A stretch of 60,000 bases of DNA from Takakia lepidozioides (Eukaryota; Streptophyta; Takakiopsida; Takakiales; Takakiaceae): contig CM060732.1 of NCBI GenBank assembly GCA_030704615.1, positions 37,617,053 through 37,677,052 on the forward strand, given 5' to 3'. Both the position numbers and the translations under genes were made by a program. Under the pieces are notes generated by a model. The model saw nothing but the letters and a program-made list of their open reading frames with translations, did no database searches and was not told the DNA's origin. Of the stretch, positions 8,990-27,100 are shown piece after piece (positions within the stretch are counted from its first letter, which is position 1; each line of letters opens with the position of its first letter).

Positions 8990-10620
8990 TCACATCCTTT
9001 CCAACGCCACCTTTACACGCCCCATCTCGATCCCCCTACATACCAAAAACAAACAAAACATGGATTCCGGCCCCTCCACGCCCCATCCCGTCACTCAATA
9101 TTACCCCATGTTGGAGCACCTTCAATTCATCTAGGCCCCACCTCTTTAAAATACCCCTCAACACATGCACACTACACAGATGGCTCCCTGCAAGCTGGCT
9201 CCTACGCCGGATATGGAGTCTACCACGCGGCCACTAACATTGGTACAGCCCACTGACTTCCAGGCCCGCAACCATTCTACGTGCCGAATTTATGGCCATC
9301 TACGAAGCCCTCTCCCAGCTACACGCATTCCCCTCACCACACTACATTTTTACAGACAGCTTAACTTCGCTCCTTCTCCTGCGAAACCACATAACCAGCC
9401 CATCATCCCACCATCACCACCCAGATCGTAATTTTATATCAACAATCATCACTTTAGCCATCTCAATCAACCAACCCATTCAATTTCTTAAAGTACATTC
9501 ATATACCGGAATCAACGGGAACGAGGAGGTTGACCTTCTTGCCCAACTAGGGGCCTCCAAACCCAGCAATCATCACTTTAGCCATCTCAATCAACCAACC
9601 CATTCAATTTCTTAAAGTACGCTCACATACTGGAATCAACGAGAATGATGAGGCTGACCTCCTTGCCCAAATAGGGGCCTCCAAACCCCCAGTAGAACCC
9701 TCCACAGACCTCATCCACACTGCACATACACACCCTTTCTGGCTAATACATCCAATTCCAAGCCCTCCCCAACCTAAACCTATTCGTAACCTTTGCTCTA
9801 CTCTCTCTAAAGAAGCTAACAAACAAGCCGCTACATCTTTCAGTCATACCAAACAACATATCCAAAAATGGACACACTCCACAGTACTCCATCATAAACT
9901 ATCCAACCACTTCTGGCACACTAAAGCCGCTTCCGACGCACAAATCAAACAAATACTTAAGTTTAGATTTGCCCAGTATATGGGGCACCAGCGTAAGCAT
10001 ACCTTCTGGCCAACCATTTTTACATCCCTACACTGTTCCATCTGCTCCCATATACATGCAGTACCTGACACTTAGCCACATATCCTTAGTAAATGCCCCC
10101 ACCCAGTCTTGCATGGCCTTCATATCACTAGGCACAATCCAATTGTATGGCACATCCACAAACTATTACAACGACATAAAGAAACCAGATGGTTCTCTCT
10201 CATCAATGCTGACACTTATCAAGGTAGACCCCCAGACCATACAGTACCATCCTGGCTATTACCCTATATTTGCCAACCCCATGCTATATGTACATGTCTT
10301 GCTGGCTCTGCCCGGACATCCTCTTAGTTCAGGGACTTCCCATCAACGTCATTCCACTCTTTATTACCTACCCCACTAGTAATCATACACTTCTTCGAAT
10401 TTACGTATTGCCATGACCGCTTCCCGCACACCTACATTCTCGAAAAACGCCAGAAATACGCTCCGCTTATCCTTGTTATTCGCCGACGAGGGTGGGCCAC
10501 GGGCCTACTCTCCGTCATCTCCGCAGGTACCAGAGGGGGCATATACAACGACAGTATCTCAACACTTCAAGACTCCGACTTTGATAGGCTAGAAGTTGTA
10601 CCTCGTTCTCCACCTGATTG
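8990..10620 (+). mobile_element. Decayed non-LTR retrotransposon 3' part with RNase H domain
   Basis: Around 9160-9550 the three frames jointly give RNase H motifs in order: HYTDGSLQAGSYAGYGVYH (first catalytic Asp), ILRAEFMAIYEAL (Glu), YIFTDSLTSLLLL (second Asp) and FLKVHSYTGINGNEEVDLLA (His and last Asp). Downstream, near 10020-10110, a Cys-x2-Cys...His-x4-Cys arrangement (CSIC, then HILSKC) resembles the C-terminal zinc knuckle of LINE ORF2. The reading frame is broken by stops and shifts throughout. No reverse-transcriptase core is visible upstream, so the copy is 5' truncated. It is a dead element. Confidence 0.7.
9443..9690 (+). repeat. 124-bp tandem duplication inside the RNase H region
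   Basis: The segment starting 'caatcatcacttt' at 9443 recurs at 9567. It carries the RNase H motif with the last catalytic His and Asp, so this motif appears twice. Later differences (GGGAACGAGGAGG against GAGAATGATGAGG) show the duplication has aged. Confidence 0.85.
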
Positions 10621-10629
10621 AAAATTTTC

Positions 10630-11800
10630 TGTACTGTTAATTCTTGAGACAGACTCATCTTTCAAGTTCTTGCCATAAGCCATAAGCCATCAGCTATAAG
10701 CAATCGGCTATCAGCAAGGGTCATTTGCCGAAGTGACAAAGCAAAAGCTTCATCAGCTAATAAACGAGTACGCATATTAAATTTATTTATTAAATTTTGT
10801 CGTGGTTTGTTGCAATTACATAGAAACCATGGTTTCAATAATAAATCATAAACATTGCTTTAGTTTTTCAACATTGTTTTGTATACAATATAATAAGCTT
10901 GTTCGAAGTGCTTATTTTTCCAATACAATCGTTATTCTATTAGGAAATGAGATGTATAGATCAATGTTGGTTTGGTATCTTGAATTGGAAATACCAGAAG
11001 GGTCCTGGTATGCAGTGCTGAATTTTTTTAAGGTAGGTAGGTTTTCCAATAATGCAGCCCTTGATTTTTTTCAAGTATGAATCTGGTATGCATAGAGTGG
11101 TTTAAAAAAAAAAATCAATCCGGATATGAGCAATGGTATCTGAATGTCAATAACCTAGAAATATGAACTCGGATATGGTATTAAAAAAGTAATAAAATAA
11201 AAATGATACTAGTTAGTATTCAAATTCAAATTGAATATTGAAATGGCCATTTGAACTATTCATATGACCATTTGAATATTCAAGAAAACCACAAGGGAAA
11301 CTGCTCATCTCATAGGATACCAACCCCCATATTTACATGATACCCGAACAAACCTGCAGCGACGCGTCGAGCTCTGGTAGGGGCCGGGGAAAGGAGAACC
11401 CTAACCGCCGCATGTTAGGGTTTGGGGGACCGCCAGGGAACTTGATAACCTTCTGGTAGGGTACTACAAATGTTTACGGGGACAGAGAACAGTAGGTTAG
11501 GTTAGGAGAGACCCGGGTTGATACCCGATGAAACCCAGATACCAGACCAACACTGGTATAGATCCAGGTGGCCGAAAAGCCCAGATTTTGTAATGGAGCT
11601 GCAAATTGGGGCAGCATGTACAATGGTGTGATATACCCAACATTCATCATCCATCATTCATGATACTCCAAAAAAATCAGATTGAGGGCAAAAGGTCAAA
11701 CAAAACTTTTAATCACACATGCCCATGCAAACACTTGCAAACATGCAAACTAATTTGTATTGCTTATGAATTAGTGAAGGTCTTTGTTTTGTAAGGCTGG
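10630..11800. other. Intergenic, no recognised gene
   Basis: There are AT-rich stretches and a short 'ataagccat' repeat near 10675-10720. No coding or RNA signal is supported. Confidence 0.4.
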
Positions 11801-11804
11801 ACTA

Positions 11805-12075
11805 GAGAGAGAAGACTCCGGCCGAAGCCGGCGTTTCTAAGAGCCACTTCACCTTGCGGCTATTACCCCATTTCGGGGTGGGCCCTATAAAAAGAAATGT
11901 GTCTTGTGGGACACCAAGTGACCATAAAAAGTAGGGGAGTCTGTAGTATCCCTGGGTACCCGGGGGTGCGTTTGAAGTGCTGGATTCGAGTTGACGTTTG
12001 TTGGTGATAATAGCTGTGAGTGAACAAAGTGCCGTGAGGTGAATTGCTTTGAAGCATTTGTGGATGGGAAGAGTG
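11805..12075 (-). mobile_element. 5'-truncated retroelement, hairpin-tailed family, copy 3
   Basis: This is the best-preserved 3' end of the family. The minus strand ends with CGCAAGGTGAAGTGGCTC, then a five-pair CCGGC/GCCGG stem closing a UUCG loop (plus-strand 11818-11831), then AGTCTTCTCTCTC. It aligns with copy 1 over roughly 260 bases, including GGGCCCACCC and the AACTCGAATCC word. An open frame crosses it on the minus strand (11802-12203), and copy 1 shares the peptide IHLTAL-SLTAIITNKR. A short LINE-derived coding remnant is therefore possible but unproved. Confidence 0.65.
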
Positions 12076-12204
12076 AGAATTTTGAAGTTATCATGTATGT
12101 CATTGATACTGGCGTTATGAATGCCGCCTTGGAGTACCCGCGATGATGACGTGCAATCTTTCTCTCTTGTCGAGGCTCCGATCATTGTGCCAAGAAAGCC
12201 CACT

Positions 12205-14351
12205 TCCCTATTTGGGCTTTCCTATTTTTCGCGAATTTCCAGCGACCAGAAGTACTTGAAATTCTACATCTCCCGCATGTCCAAAAATCATGAGACCAAG
12301 CCCGTGCACCCTCTCCTCCTCGAGGGCTTTCCAATGATACCAAGCACAAGGGCTCGGGCCTCGCTTCTCAAATCTACAAAACAAAACAAACGTCTTGCTT
12401 CATAATATATTGATGTGACATAATTGGACATGGGGTCATAGTATAGCTGCCACCCAACGCTTCAAAGGGTTGGGCCCTTCACTTGTCAAAAGGGTTTGCC
12501 ATATTGCACCTAGCTATTGTAGCTCTGATAGCGACATCTGGACTACAAACCCAGGAATACTCCAGCATTCGGATGACGTTAAATAATGGCGACCAGTTGA
12601 CCCTGATCACGGCTCGCCGGGTCGACCCTCTGAGCATTCTCTAATACTCAACCGCAAACGACAAAGTCCACACCTGTTTATATGAAGTGCTCTGTGCTGG
12701 CATGCCACCTCACCCTAGCGTGCACAAGGTGCTATGTCATAACCCTCGTGAATAGACTCAAAATGGCTCCGGTGCGCCCCCCAAGAAAATATCAAGCCAC
12801 TTGAAATAGGCCATCTGGCGGAAGCAATTCCTATACGTGGCACAACGAAAGCGTGTCAGCTAAAAAAAGAAGACAGTGGTCGGTGTTGCGAGATTCTCAG
12901 TGGCTAGTGCCTTCGTTTTCGTGTTACCGATAATGTTCCCTCGACAGTCTAAAAGTTACAGTGTTGAATCGAAGGCGACTGATCAAGTAATCACGAATGG
13001 AATACAACACTTTGAATTTTGCAAACAACCGCGATCTGGACAGTTATGCTGTCGCGAAATGAGACTGGGAAGCTCAAGATGATCACGGGAAAATTTACTT
13101 CAGGCAGAGTGAGATTACAGATTTAGGTGACAAGACGATTCTCGGGGAGAGAGTCTGATGAGGATACAATGGTGGACCCCAGAAGGACAGGTTTCGGCTT
13201 CTCCTGCATTGTATGAATGGATCGACCAATCAGAGATTTGTCACCAAGTGGATTTCGCATATTCTGTCGGAGATGACAGCACATATTCCATTTTCCCATT
13301 TGCGAGGACACGTAAGAAGCAGGAAGGATCCAAAATCAGTTCACCCACAGGACGCTGACCTCCACAATCACTTCTACTAGTAATTACAGAAACATCAGTC
13401 GCATTGGAGCTCATTGCTGCTGCTCATGTGGGGATCTGACAGCTAGAGGAACTGTGAAGGTGTCAAAGAATCCACGTTTGTTGTTGTGAACGTGCTCTGT
13501 TGATCTGCAAGGTGTTGGAAGTTTGCTACTGGGAATAAAATCGTTGTCAGCTTTGTTGAGGTATGCATGGGAGAGCTTTGTCTTCCAGCTTGGATGTTGG
13601 GGATTGTTCGCATTATTTATGGTCCAGATAGTACAGGTGGATTTAAATGTAGAACTGTGGGCAAGGCTAAAGTAATGAGATCGAAGTTGTGCTACAAGGT
13701 TGAGGGGTCATGCTAGACTATTTTTCCTATTACGATCTGCAAGGGTTGGAATTTTCAATTTCGGTTAATTGAATTTGGGCGAGAGGCGAAGAACAGTGCA
13801 CAACATTGCTCCTGTCTGCAGTCAGAATGTGTTCTCTTCCTGATAAGGACTGTGTTAGTCCCACCGGGTCCAAGAAACTCTGTAGTTTTCACTTGTCTTC
13901 TCAGCCGCTGCAAGAAGGTTAGGGAGCTTATGAGGAGCTCGCTACCAGGCCTTACCCATAGATGTATATATGTGTGAATGTGTGTCGAGAGGCAGGAGAA
14001 GAGGCAGAGGGGAAAGAAAGAAAATGATTATCTTCCAATTTGGCTGTTGATTAACGCCGCGAAATTTTTCTCCCAAAGCCACGACATCGTTTAAGATCTG
14101 CAAGTGAGGGAAAGACCTCGCAGATTTTACTAATGCCCTGTCGTTTGCAGTACTCTTAGAACTAGGCAGCTAGAACTGTGCTCGAAAATGAAGCCGAGAT
14201 CCAGAAATCAACTTCTCTTCTCGCATGTATGAAACTACAAGGAGGATTTGTGCGTGCCCTGTTGGTTAAATAAGTGTTCTCCTCAGCTTGTCAGAGGAGG
14301 GCTTTACCTAACTTTTGCATTCAATGGGTGCACAGGATCACTTTTACCACC
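12205..14351. other. Region upstream of the malic enzyme gene
   Basis: No conserved protein could be read. Part of this DNA probably contains the promoter and 5' UTR of the downstream malic enzyme gene. Splice-like signals occur but cannot be assigned without transcripts. The short open frames at 12876 and 13158 (+) show no known motif. Confidence 0.4.
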
Positions 14352-20485
<6,134 letters not shown>

Positions 20486-20592
20486 ATTGTTGTAGTGCCT
20501 GGGAAGCTCGTCAGATTAGGAACATGCTTTTTCAGCATTTTTGGTTCCATAGCATGATGGAACTTGAGCACTGACATGTAGCTGTAGATCTC

Positions 20593-20598
20593 AATAAA
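20593..20598 (+). terminator. Polyadenylation signal AATAAA of the malic enzyme gene
   Basis: A canonical AATAAA stands 108 bp after the TAA stop, followed by T/G-rich DNA, as expected of a plant 3' UTR. Confidence 0.6.
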
Positions 20599-20639
20599 CT
20601 TATATACAGGTAGAAGGGCCTCCATTCAGATTTTTGACT

Positions 20640-21660
20640 ACATGATACAGGTGAGATGGGTTGCTTTCAATGATTGTAAATTTGTGAGGACATTCAAATG
20701 TGTTCATTATATACACATAATTTTCCATGATTTTCGGTGCATCTTTGTTGTCTTAATACATGAGGTACAAGGTATATATATTGAGCTTGAACGCAAGTTA
20801 TTGTTCCTCTTGTTCTTCCTTTCGTTTCTGTGCTTAATCGTGTGTTCTTTTCTACTCTTTCTTTCTTGTCCCTGTTGCTAAACTTACTACTCATCTCCTC
20901 CCCTGCTTCACGGACTCTTCCGCCCACTGCTCCGAAAGCACCATCACATCATCATCGCCCCATGCCATCCCCCTTGTACAATACACATGGATCTGATGAC
21001 TGAATGGGGGAAGGCTTGGGCGGTTTTGGGTAAAGTTGTTTGCAGATGCTCAAAGAGGAGGAGGCAACAAGTTTTTGCAGACTTTGATGGCTTCTAGTTG
21101 GGATGCTGTTGCCGTGTTTCTGCTTCTCTCTCTCTGCTTAGTCTAAGTAGGGAAGGGTATCAGAGACAAGATTACAGTGAATAGCTTTCACCATGTCCAG
21201 GAATATATATGTTCTGATGGAATATTTCCTGATGAATTGACTGACATTAGAGCTTTTGAAGCAGCTCTCTGCTTTGACTCTGGTCACGGGGTGGTAAGCT
21301 TAGCTCCTCTGTAAGTAAACACCTTCACGGCCTCTTCCTCATTCTTCCAAAGCCCCAGTCCGCTTTTAACCAAAAAAAACAAAAACAAAAAAGATACTTG
21401 CTACTGTATTTGTTTATTATTTATTATTAGAAGGTGTGTGATCGCAGCCCTGCAAATCAGAGGGGCGCCAAAGTAATCGAATCTGACAAGGGCAGATAAT
21501 CTGCCACTTGTCAGATTCAAACCTTTTAGCCGTTAAACGCTCTCGTACGTACGCAGAAATCGTATAAATTCGGAATACCATATACACTCTAAAGTAGGCA
21601 CCTACCTACCTAGCTACATACTACATACCCTCATTTTTGCACCAACGAGGTGTCATTAGT
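20640..21660. other. Intergenic between malic enzyme and a hAT-like element
   Basis: Pyrimidine-rich DNA (20800-20930) and unassigned sequence; no gene is recognised. Confidence 0.4.
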
Positions 21661-21986
21661 CATTACCAGTGTCGTGCTGGTAAATAGATTTTTGCTTACC
21701 CTCCGGGTAGGGGTAAATAGAAATAATAGGATTATTTATCCTCCGGGTCAGGGTAAATTATTTATATGTCCAATGATTTATCCTATGGGTAAGGATAAGA
21801 AAAACATTGATGATTTATTTATCCTCCAGATAAAGGATAAAGTCTAATATATTGAGAAAGATAAGGATAAATGTCCTGTAAGGGTAGTTTATTTATCCTT
21901 TATTCATCCCCAGATAAATAAATCATATAAAGAAGGATATATAGTGTTTTTAAAATGCTCAGGAGAAAAGTTAATTTAGAACCAAC

Positions 21987-22235
21987 AGTCAGTAGCTCAG
22001 TTGGTAAAGTGCACTGAGTGCCATCCGGATGACCCTGGGGTCCAATCCTGCTACTTGACGGGTGTGGTACAATCTTCTCCCCGTTCCCTGCGCAGGCGTC
22101 GCATCAGAAAGCCTATCGGCGAGGTTATTGAGAGGTTATTTTCTCCTCTCTCTATCAAGGAGCCTGATTTGTGAGCTGTCGCTCCCAGGTGGTTTCCCTT
22201 TCTAAAATAAAATAAAATAAAATAAAAACAAAAAC
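21987..22235 (+). repeat. tRNA-derived SINE, family 1
   Basis: A pol III box A (TAGCTCAGTTGG, 21993-22004) and box B (GGGTCCAATCC, 22038-22048) are spaced as in a tRNA. They are followed by an unrelated body ending in GTCGCTCCCAGG, then TTTCC and an (AAAAT)n tail. Head and body match the copy at 52928-53136. A tRNA gene is ruled out because no acceptor stem closes after box B and the transcript would continue into the body. Confidence 0.75.
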
Positions 22236-22376
22236 ATTACGAGCATTTTTTAGTGTAATAATAGTGCTGATTATAGGATATAGATAATTTATATATATGT
22301 TATTTATTATTCTTCAGTTAATTAATTTACTATTTATTATTAATAATTAGTATACATATTTACCCTTTCTATTTCC

Positions 22377-22660
22377 TCTGTAAATTCACTGGACGTTAAA
22401 GAAACTTTATCTTATCTTATTTCATCAACTATTAAATATTTACCTACGGATAAAGGGTATATGGAAATTATTATATATATATATATATATATATATAAAA
22501 GGAAACCTGGGAGCGACACAATTCAGGCCCTGATAATATATATATATCCATCCCCTGTCTCTCTGTCCATTGGGCCCTCGATGGCCTGTGTGTTGAGCAG
22601 TAGGCTCTGTAAATTCACTGGACGTTAAAGAAACTTTATCTTTTTATCTTATCTCTCTAT
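22377..22660 (+). repeat. Two copies of a LINE-like 3' end
   Basis: The segment CTCTGTAAATTCACTGGACG followed by TTAAAGAAACTTTATCTTAT occurs at about 22377 and again at about 22611, each ending in TATC/TTATC short repeats. An end of this form ('gacgttaaa...aac...ttatc') is typical of non-LTR elements tailed with simple repeats. Assigning a clade would need a search. Confidence 0.5.
22500..22537 (-). repeat. SINE family 1 tail fragment
   Basis: On the minus strand this reads GGGCCTGAATTGTGTCGC then TCCCAGGTTTCC. It matches the 3' body of the copy at 53082-53118 but lacks the tRNA head. Confidence 0.7.
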
Positions 22661-22859
22661 ATATATATATACCCTTCAGAGGTAAGAGTAAGGGTATCTC
22701 ATTATTTACCCGTCTGAATGAAATGGACGATAAATCATTTACCCTTACCTTGATTTACTAGTTATATGGAAGGTACACAGCATGTATAATACATAGTATT
22801 ATTAGGTAGGTAGGTATCTGCCTGTGTATTTCTGACTTTTGCACACACATTTGGAACCC

Positions 22860-24138
22860 ATCAGCAGGTCTTAGGTTCAAATCTGATATCTGCGTTTGGT
22901 GGAGTCAGGGAGGGAGAGCCTGTGTGCACGGGGAGAGACGAGGAGAAAGAATTGAAAAAGGAATCAAAGCAGAGGTTTGGGGCATAGCGATGTCGATGAG
23001 GATGATCATGGTTTGTAACGTTCAAGTCAAGATGGTTGGATGCGGGAGAGGAGAGGTGTTGACTTTGAGCTCGAGCGTAGGTAGATGCATACTGGATTTG
23101 AACCCACGCTTTGTGGTTGGGTTGAAGGAAAGCGGAAAGGTGTATCCGAGAAGTGATGCACGAAGGATGTGGAAGATGCGACACAGAGCATAAGTAAATG
23201 TGTGCGTGAGTTGCTGAAAGAGTGTCAGTTGCTGTTGCTGTTGCTGTTGATTTTAGTCTTGTTGGATCAGCTCTGGATCGATCGATGATCACACAAACTC
23301 GAAAAGGTTTGGATTTGGAAGAGGCAAGGTGTGGCATGATCGTGACGTAGGAGCCGAAAAATTGGGTGGGTTTGTCGGTTTGTGTGAGGAAGAGAAGGTG
23401 TGTGGCGATGCGCTTGTTGTTGGATGGTGGGAGCTGCAGCTTGGGTTGGATTTTGAAAGCAGCCCGAAGCGGGGCTAGTTGAGCGTGATTGATCGAATTA
23501 TGAGGATGTGGGCAGGCGAGACAGTGGAGGAAGAGATGAGGAAGGATCCCCACCGGGCATGGGGAAGTGAGTGTGTGTTACGGATGTCACGACTTGGGAA
23601 TGAGCTTGTGAAAATGGGAGATGGCATTCTAGTCCAGGATTGGAGTGTACCCGTGTCACGTAGTAGGTTGGAGAGAAAAATTTGGATGAGGAGGGGCATG
23701 CAAATGGGTGTGATTGCATGAGGAGTGCTCAGCTGCGCGAGCCAGGGAGTGGTATAAACTGAACTGAACCCACAAGCCTTACCAAGCGACGGAAAGGGGA
23801 GTAGATGGATATGGAGATAGGAAGGATCGACTGTTTTGGGGAACAAGCCATCGAGGGCATGGGAGATTGCAATAGGGCCGGAAGAGACATGCAATCTTTG
23901 TGTGGAAAGTGGGGAGTTTTGAGGTGCTGGACGGTAGCCACATCCGAAAGTAACCTCTCGCAACCGGGTTTCGGGAGAAACCAGTGTGTGTGGTGATTCA
24001 AGAGATCAGGTAAAAGTTGTGGGCAGTTTCCAAGACGTTTAGAAACAAGCCAGAAAGCAGGTGGGTGATGAGGAACTAATCTTGAGCAACCAACTTACTG
24101 ATCAACAATTCAAGCTTTCCAAACAAGCACCTTTTAAC
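22860..24138. other. Region upstream of the galactosyltransferase gene
   Basis: A 230-codon minus-strand frame (22861-23553) is rich in His/Pro/Ser/Thr with no domain. It probably reflects the purine-rich plus strand rather than a protein. Promoter and 5' UTR of the downstream gene should lie here. A (GTTGCT)-type run is present near 23226-23250. Confidence 0.35.
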
Positions 24139-27100
24139 ATGAGGAGGGCACCAGGAGAGGTGAATGTAAATGGTATTGGGCGTTTGCGGTTTGCCCATAT
24201 GCTACTTGCACTGGTCCTCTTGTCTGTGGTTTTTATGAGCATCCAGGTTCCACAGCTCTTTGAGCCCAACATAGTCCCCCGCATTTTTCCCCCCTTAGAT
24301 GTAGTAGATGAGGGTGCAGAGAGTTGGAGTTCTGGGGAACCTGCACGAAGAATACCCGACAATCAGAGGAGGCTTATTGCCAACGAGGTGAATCAGAGGG
24401 CGAGGACCCATCTCCAAAGACAATTGCCCTTAAACGATGCCAGAGAGCTGGCAGCACCCTCGAAAGTAGAAGATGCAATACAGGTCAGTTGTTCTGTTTT
24501 GTTGCAAGTTTTGGGGGTGTTTTGTAGCATATTCTCAACTGTCGCCTTGGCTGGACATTCTGACTTCATTTGCACGAAGTTTCGATTCTTGCCTGTACTG
24601 AATGTCAGGTGAGGAACGGAAATTGGAGGATCTGGCGACTTTATAGGCCAGAGTCCACTAATCCCCAGCTTACTCAGACATCTGAGTCTTGAATGTGGTC
24701 AGCAAGGGCTTGATGCAAGGAACCAATTTCTGGTTCAAACTGGAGTGCTCTTGTATAGAAGATATTGGGTACTCTGAAGTGGGCGCTCGAGTATCATGTA
24801 TTTGATATATATCCATGTGGATGCCAGGCTAAGAAACAGGTTAGTGTTGTTGTGGCCCTAGAAAATCTCCATGCAGCTCTAAAAACTGAAATACCTTCGC
24901 AGGTTGAATTGAAGACAAATGTGGGAAAGGCAGACGATTCTTCCCCCTCAAGAGTAGGTTTGGGTGGGAATTTTAGAAGGCAACCAGGGCAGACTGGTGC
25001 ATGGGAAGATCACAACTATGTCAAAGGCTCTCTGCGAAGTGTCCAAGAGATGCGCTCAAGCACTAATAACAGACAGACTGGGAATCATCCCAATAGAACT
25101 GAAGCAGAGAGCTCCAATGACAGATCCCTCCAATCTGCTGCTCAAATGGCATGGCTTGCAGGTGCCAAGGCCTGGAAGGAAGTCGAAGAAGCAATTGTGC
25201 AAGGAAATAAGACCCTGATTGTAGGCGGAGAGAGTGGTGAGCAGTCCCCGCCAAGGAGGATAGAGGTGTGCCCATCATCGTTGGCAATGACTGGAAAGGC
25301 ATTGGAGGATGCAGGGCGTGTCATGTTTCTACCATGCGGGCTCATGTTTGGGTCGGCCATTACGCTGGTGGGGAAGCCTAAGGAGGCTCACATTGAGCAT
25401 AAGCCCCTGATTGCGAGGGTAGGGGAGGGTGTCTCTCAGGAGGTTATGGTATCACAATTCCTACTGGAGTTGCAAGGGTTGAAGGTTGTGGGGGATGAGG
25501 ATCCCCCTCGAATCCTTCATGTGAATCCACGACTGCGGGGTGACTGGAGTTGGAAGCCTGTGATAGAGCAGAATACGTGCTATCGTGGCCAATGGGGTGC
25601 GGGTCAGCGGTGTGAGGGGTGGCAGTCTCCGGACGATGAGGAAACTGGTACTATGCACCTTGGAGTCAATTTAAAACTTGTGTCGCTATTCAATTTGAGA
25701 ACACTTTGAAGAATGATGTATGTGTGCATCTTAGTAAAAATTAGATCCAGTGACTTTTGACCTGATAACGATTAGACAGTAAACTTTTTATAGTGGCTGC
25801 TTGCTGCTGTTGAACGTCCATGTATAGGTAAATCTGTTCCTAGCGTCCAACAACATGCATTGGGCTACTATAAATTCACAGTGGACATGGGCAAATTTAC
25901 TTTTACTTACCAACTCCTTTGCCCAAGGTTTTGGCCTAGCAGTTGTCTTCCGTCTAAATTGACCACTGTGCTGGCTGGACTGCCTCCTAAGTTCTACATC
26001 TCCGTGGACTTTCACCACAATATTTATGGTTGGTTGTCAGTCATTGTTGGCCAGATGTTGCCCAAGGGGGTTGGAATTTCATGAAGGGACCTGATTTTTT
26101 GAGTTCCTTCATGGAGTCTCTTTTGGGTCAGTAGACGTTCCGCTTGGCAAGCTGCTGAGATAGTTGTACTTAGTGTTGGTTGTCATCATGACCTTATGAA
26201 ATCCTTTTCCTTAGCCAGTTATGATTTTCAAATCTGACATATCCTGAATTTCTACTTGAAGTTTCTGAGTTCTTGTGCACACAAGTGATGAGAACTTGGT
26301 AGAGAGATTTGACTGTTGATTTAAGGACTGGCATTGACCTCATACTAGAAAGCAGGAGGTTGAGATCCAAGCCTTGCCACTATCGCTCTCTATGTGACAG
26401 ATGTGGGTGTGGTTGCACTCTGGAGGAGCAAGGGGTAACTGCAGTGCTCTGGGTATAGTGTGACTACGCTGTAGCTGCACGGGCAATGACACTGTAGGAA
26501 TCAGATGAATCTGAAGACACAAACAGAGGTAGACACCAGAAACAGGCACAGACAAACAAAATCTTTAGACACAACGACAAATAAAGTGTGATCGTTTCAA
26601 ACATCAACACCTGGCCTATCTGACATATATAGTGCGACTGTTTCAATGGATGTTTTGTAGTCGATGGGCAACCAAAATGTGAAAAATGGCTTCGGGAAGA
26701 CAATGACAACTCTCGGCAGTCTAAGAAGTCCTCTTGGCTGGACAGATTAATGGGACGCAGTGAGAAGGAGACAGTGGAGTGGGAGTACCCATTTGCTGGA
26801 GGCCAACTATTTGTCCTTACTATCCAAGCTGGGTTGGAGGGGTTCCATTTAACAGTTGATGGGCGTCACATCAGCTCTTTCCCATATCGTACGGTAGGTT
26901 TAAGGTTGCTTTATGGAAGAGACTGATTTCTGTTAAGTTTTTATCTGTTTTCCATACAAGCATCCAGTTTCTTTGTTGTTGAAGCTCAGAGTTGGTTTCT
27001 GCAAAATTGCGGCATTGCAACAGCCTTCAGGAAAGCTTCAGGGGTACAAAGTCTTTCAGCTAGTAGTGGGGTTGTGACTGCCATGGGGCCAATTTCAATT

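Larger units (their letters stand above)
21667..22790. mobile_element. hAT-like non-autonomous transposon, copy 1 (right end lost)
   Basis: The left end CAGTGTCGTGC followed by GGTAAATAGATTTTTGCTTA nearly matches the left end of the element at 41692. Subterminal DNA is packed with CCGGGTAAGGGTAAAT-type words, inverted on the right side (ATTTACCCTTACC near 22735-22755), where it parallels the other copy until about 22760 and then diverges. Inside are a SINE (21987-22235), a minus-strand SINE tail (22500-22537), and two copies of a LINE-like 3' end. No transposase frame is present. Inverted stretches containing ACCTACCTACC lie outside both ends (21605-21620 and 22803-22815). Confidence 0.6.

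Noticed and set aside
13148-13175. Hammerhead-ribozyme-like CTGATGAG at 13155
   Set aside because: No CGAAAC partner or flanking stems could be found at a suitable distance.
23085-23115. Box B-like sequence (GGGTTCAAATCC on the minus strand) suggesting a tRNA gene
   Set aside because: No box A at the right distance and no closing stems.
22861-23553. A 230-codon open frame on the minus strand
   Set aside because: His/Pro/Ser/Thr-rich composition, no domain, and overlapping open frames on the other strand. It looks like a by-product of purine-rich DNA.
24061-24138. Extending the galactosyltransferase protein upstream of 24139
   Set aside because: The upstream frame has only a GTG. The first in-frame ATG at 24139 gives a short cytoplasmic tail before the membrane anchor, as expected of the family.
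26325-26400. Possible tRNA-like head inside a GALT intron (GGTTGAGATCC)
   Set aside because: Box B is weak, box A is missing, and there is no second copy to support a SINE.
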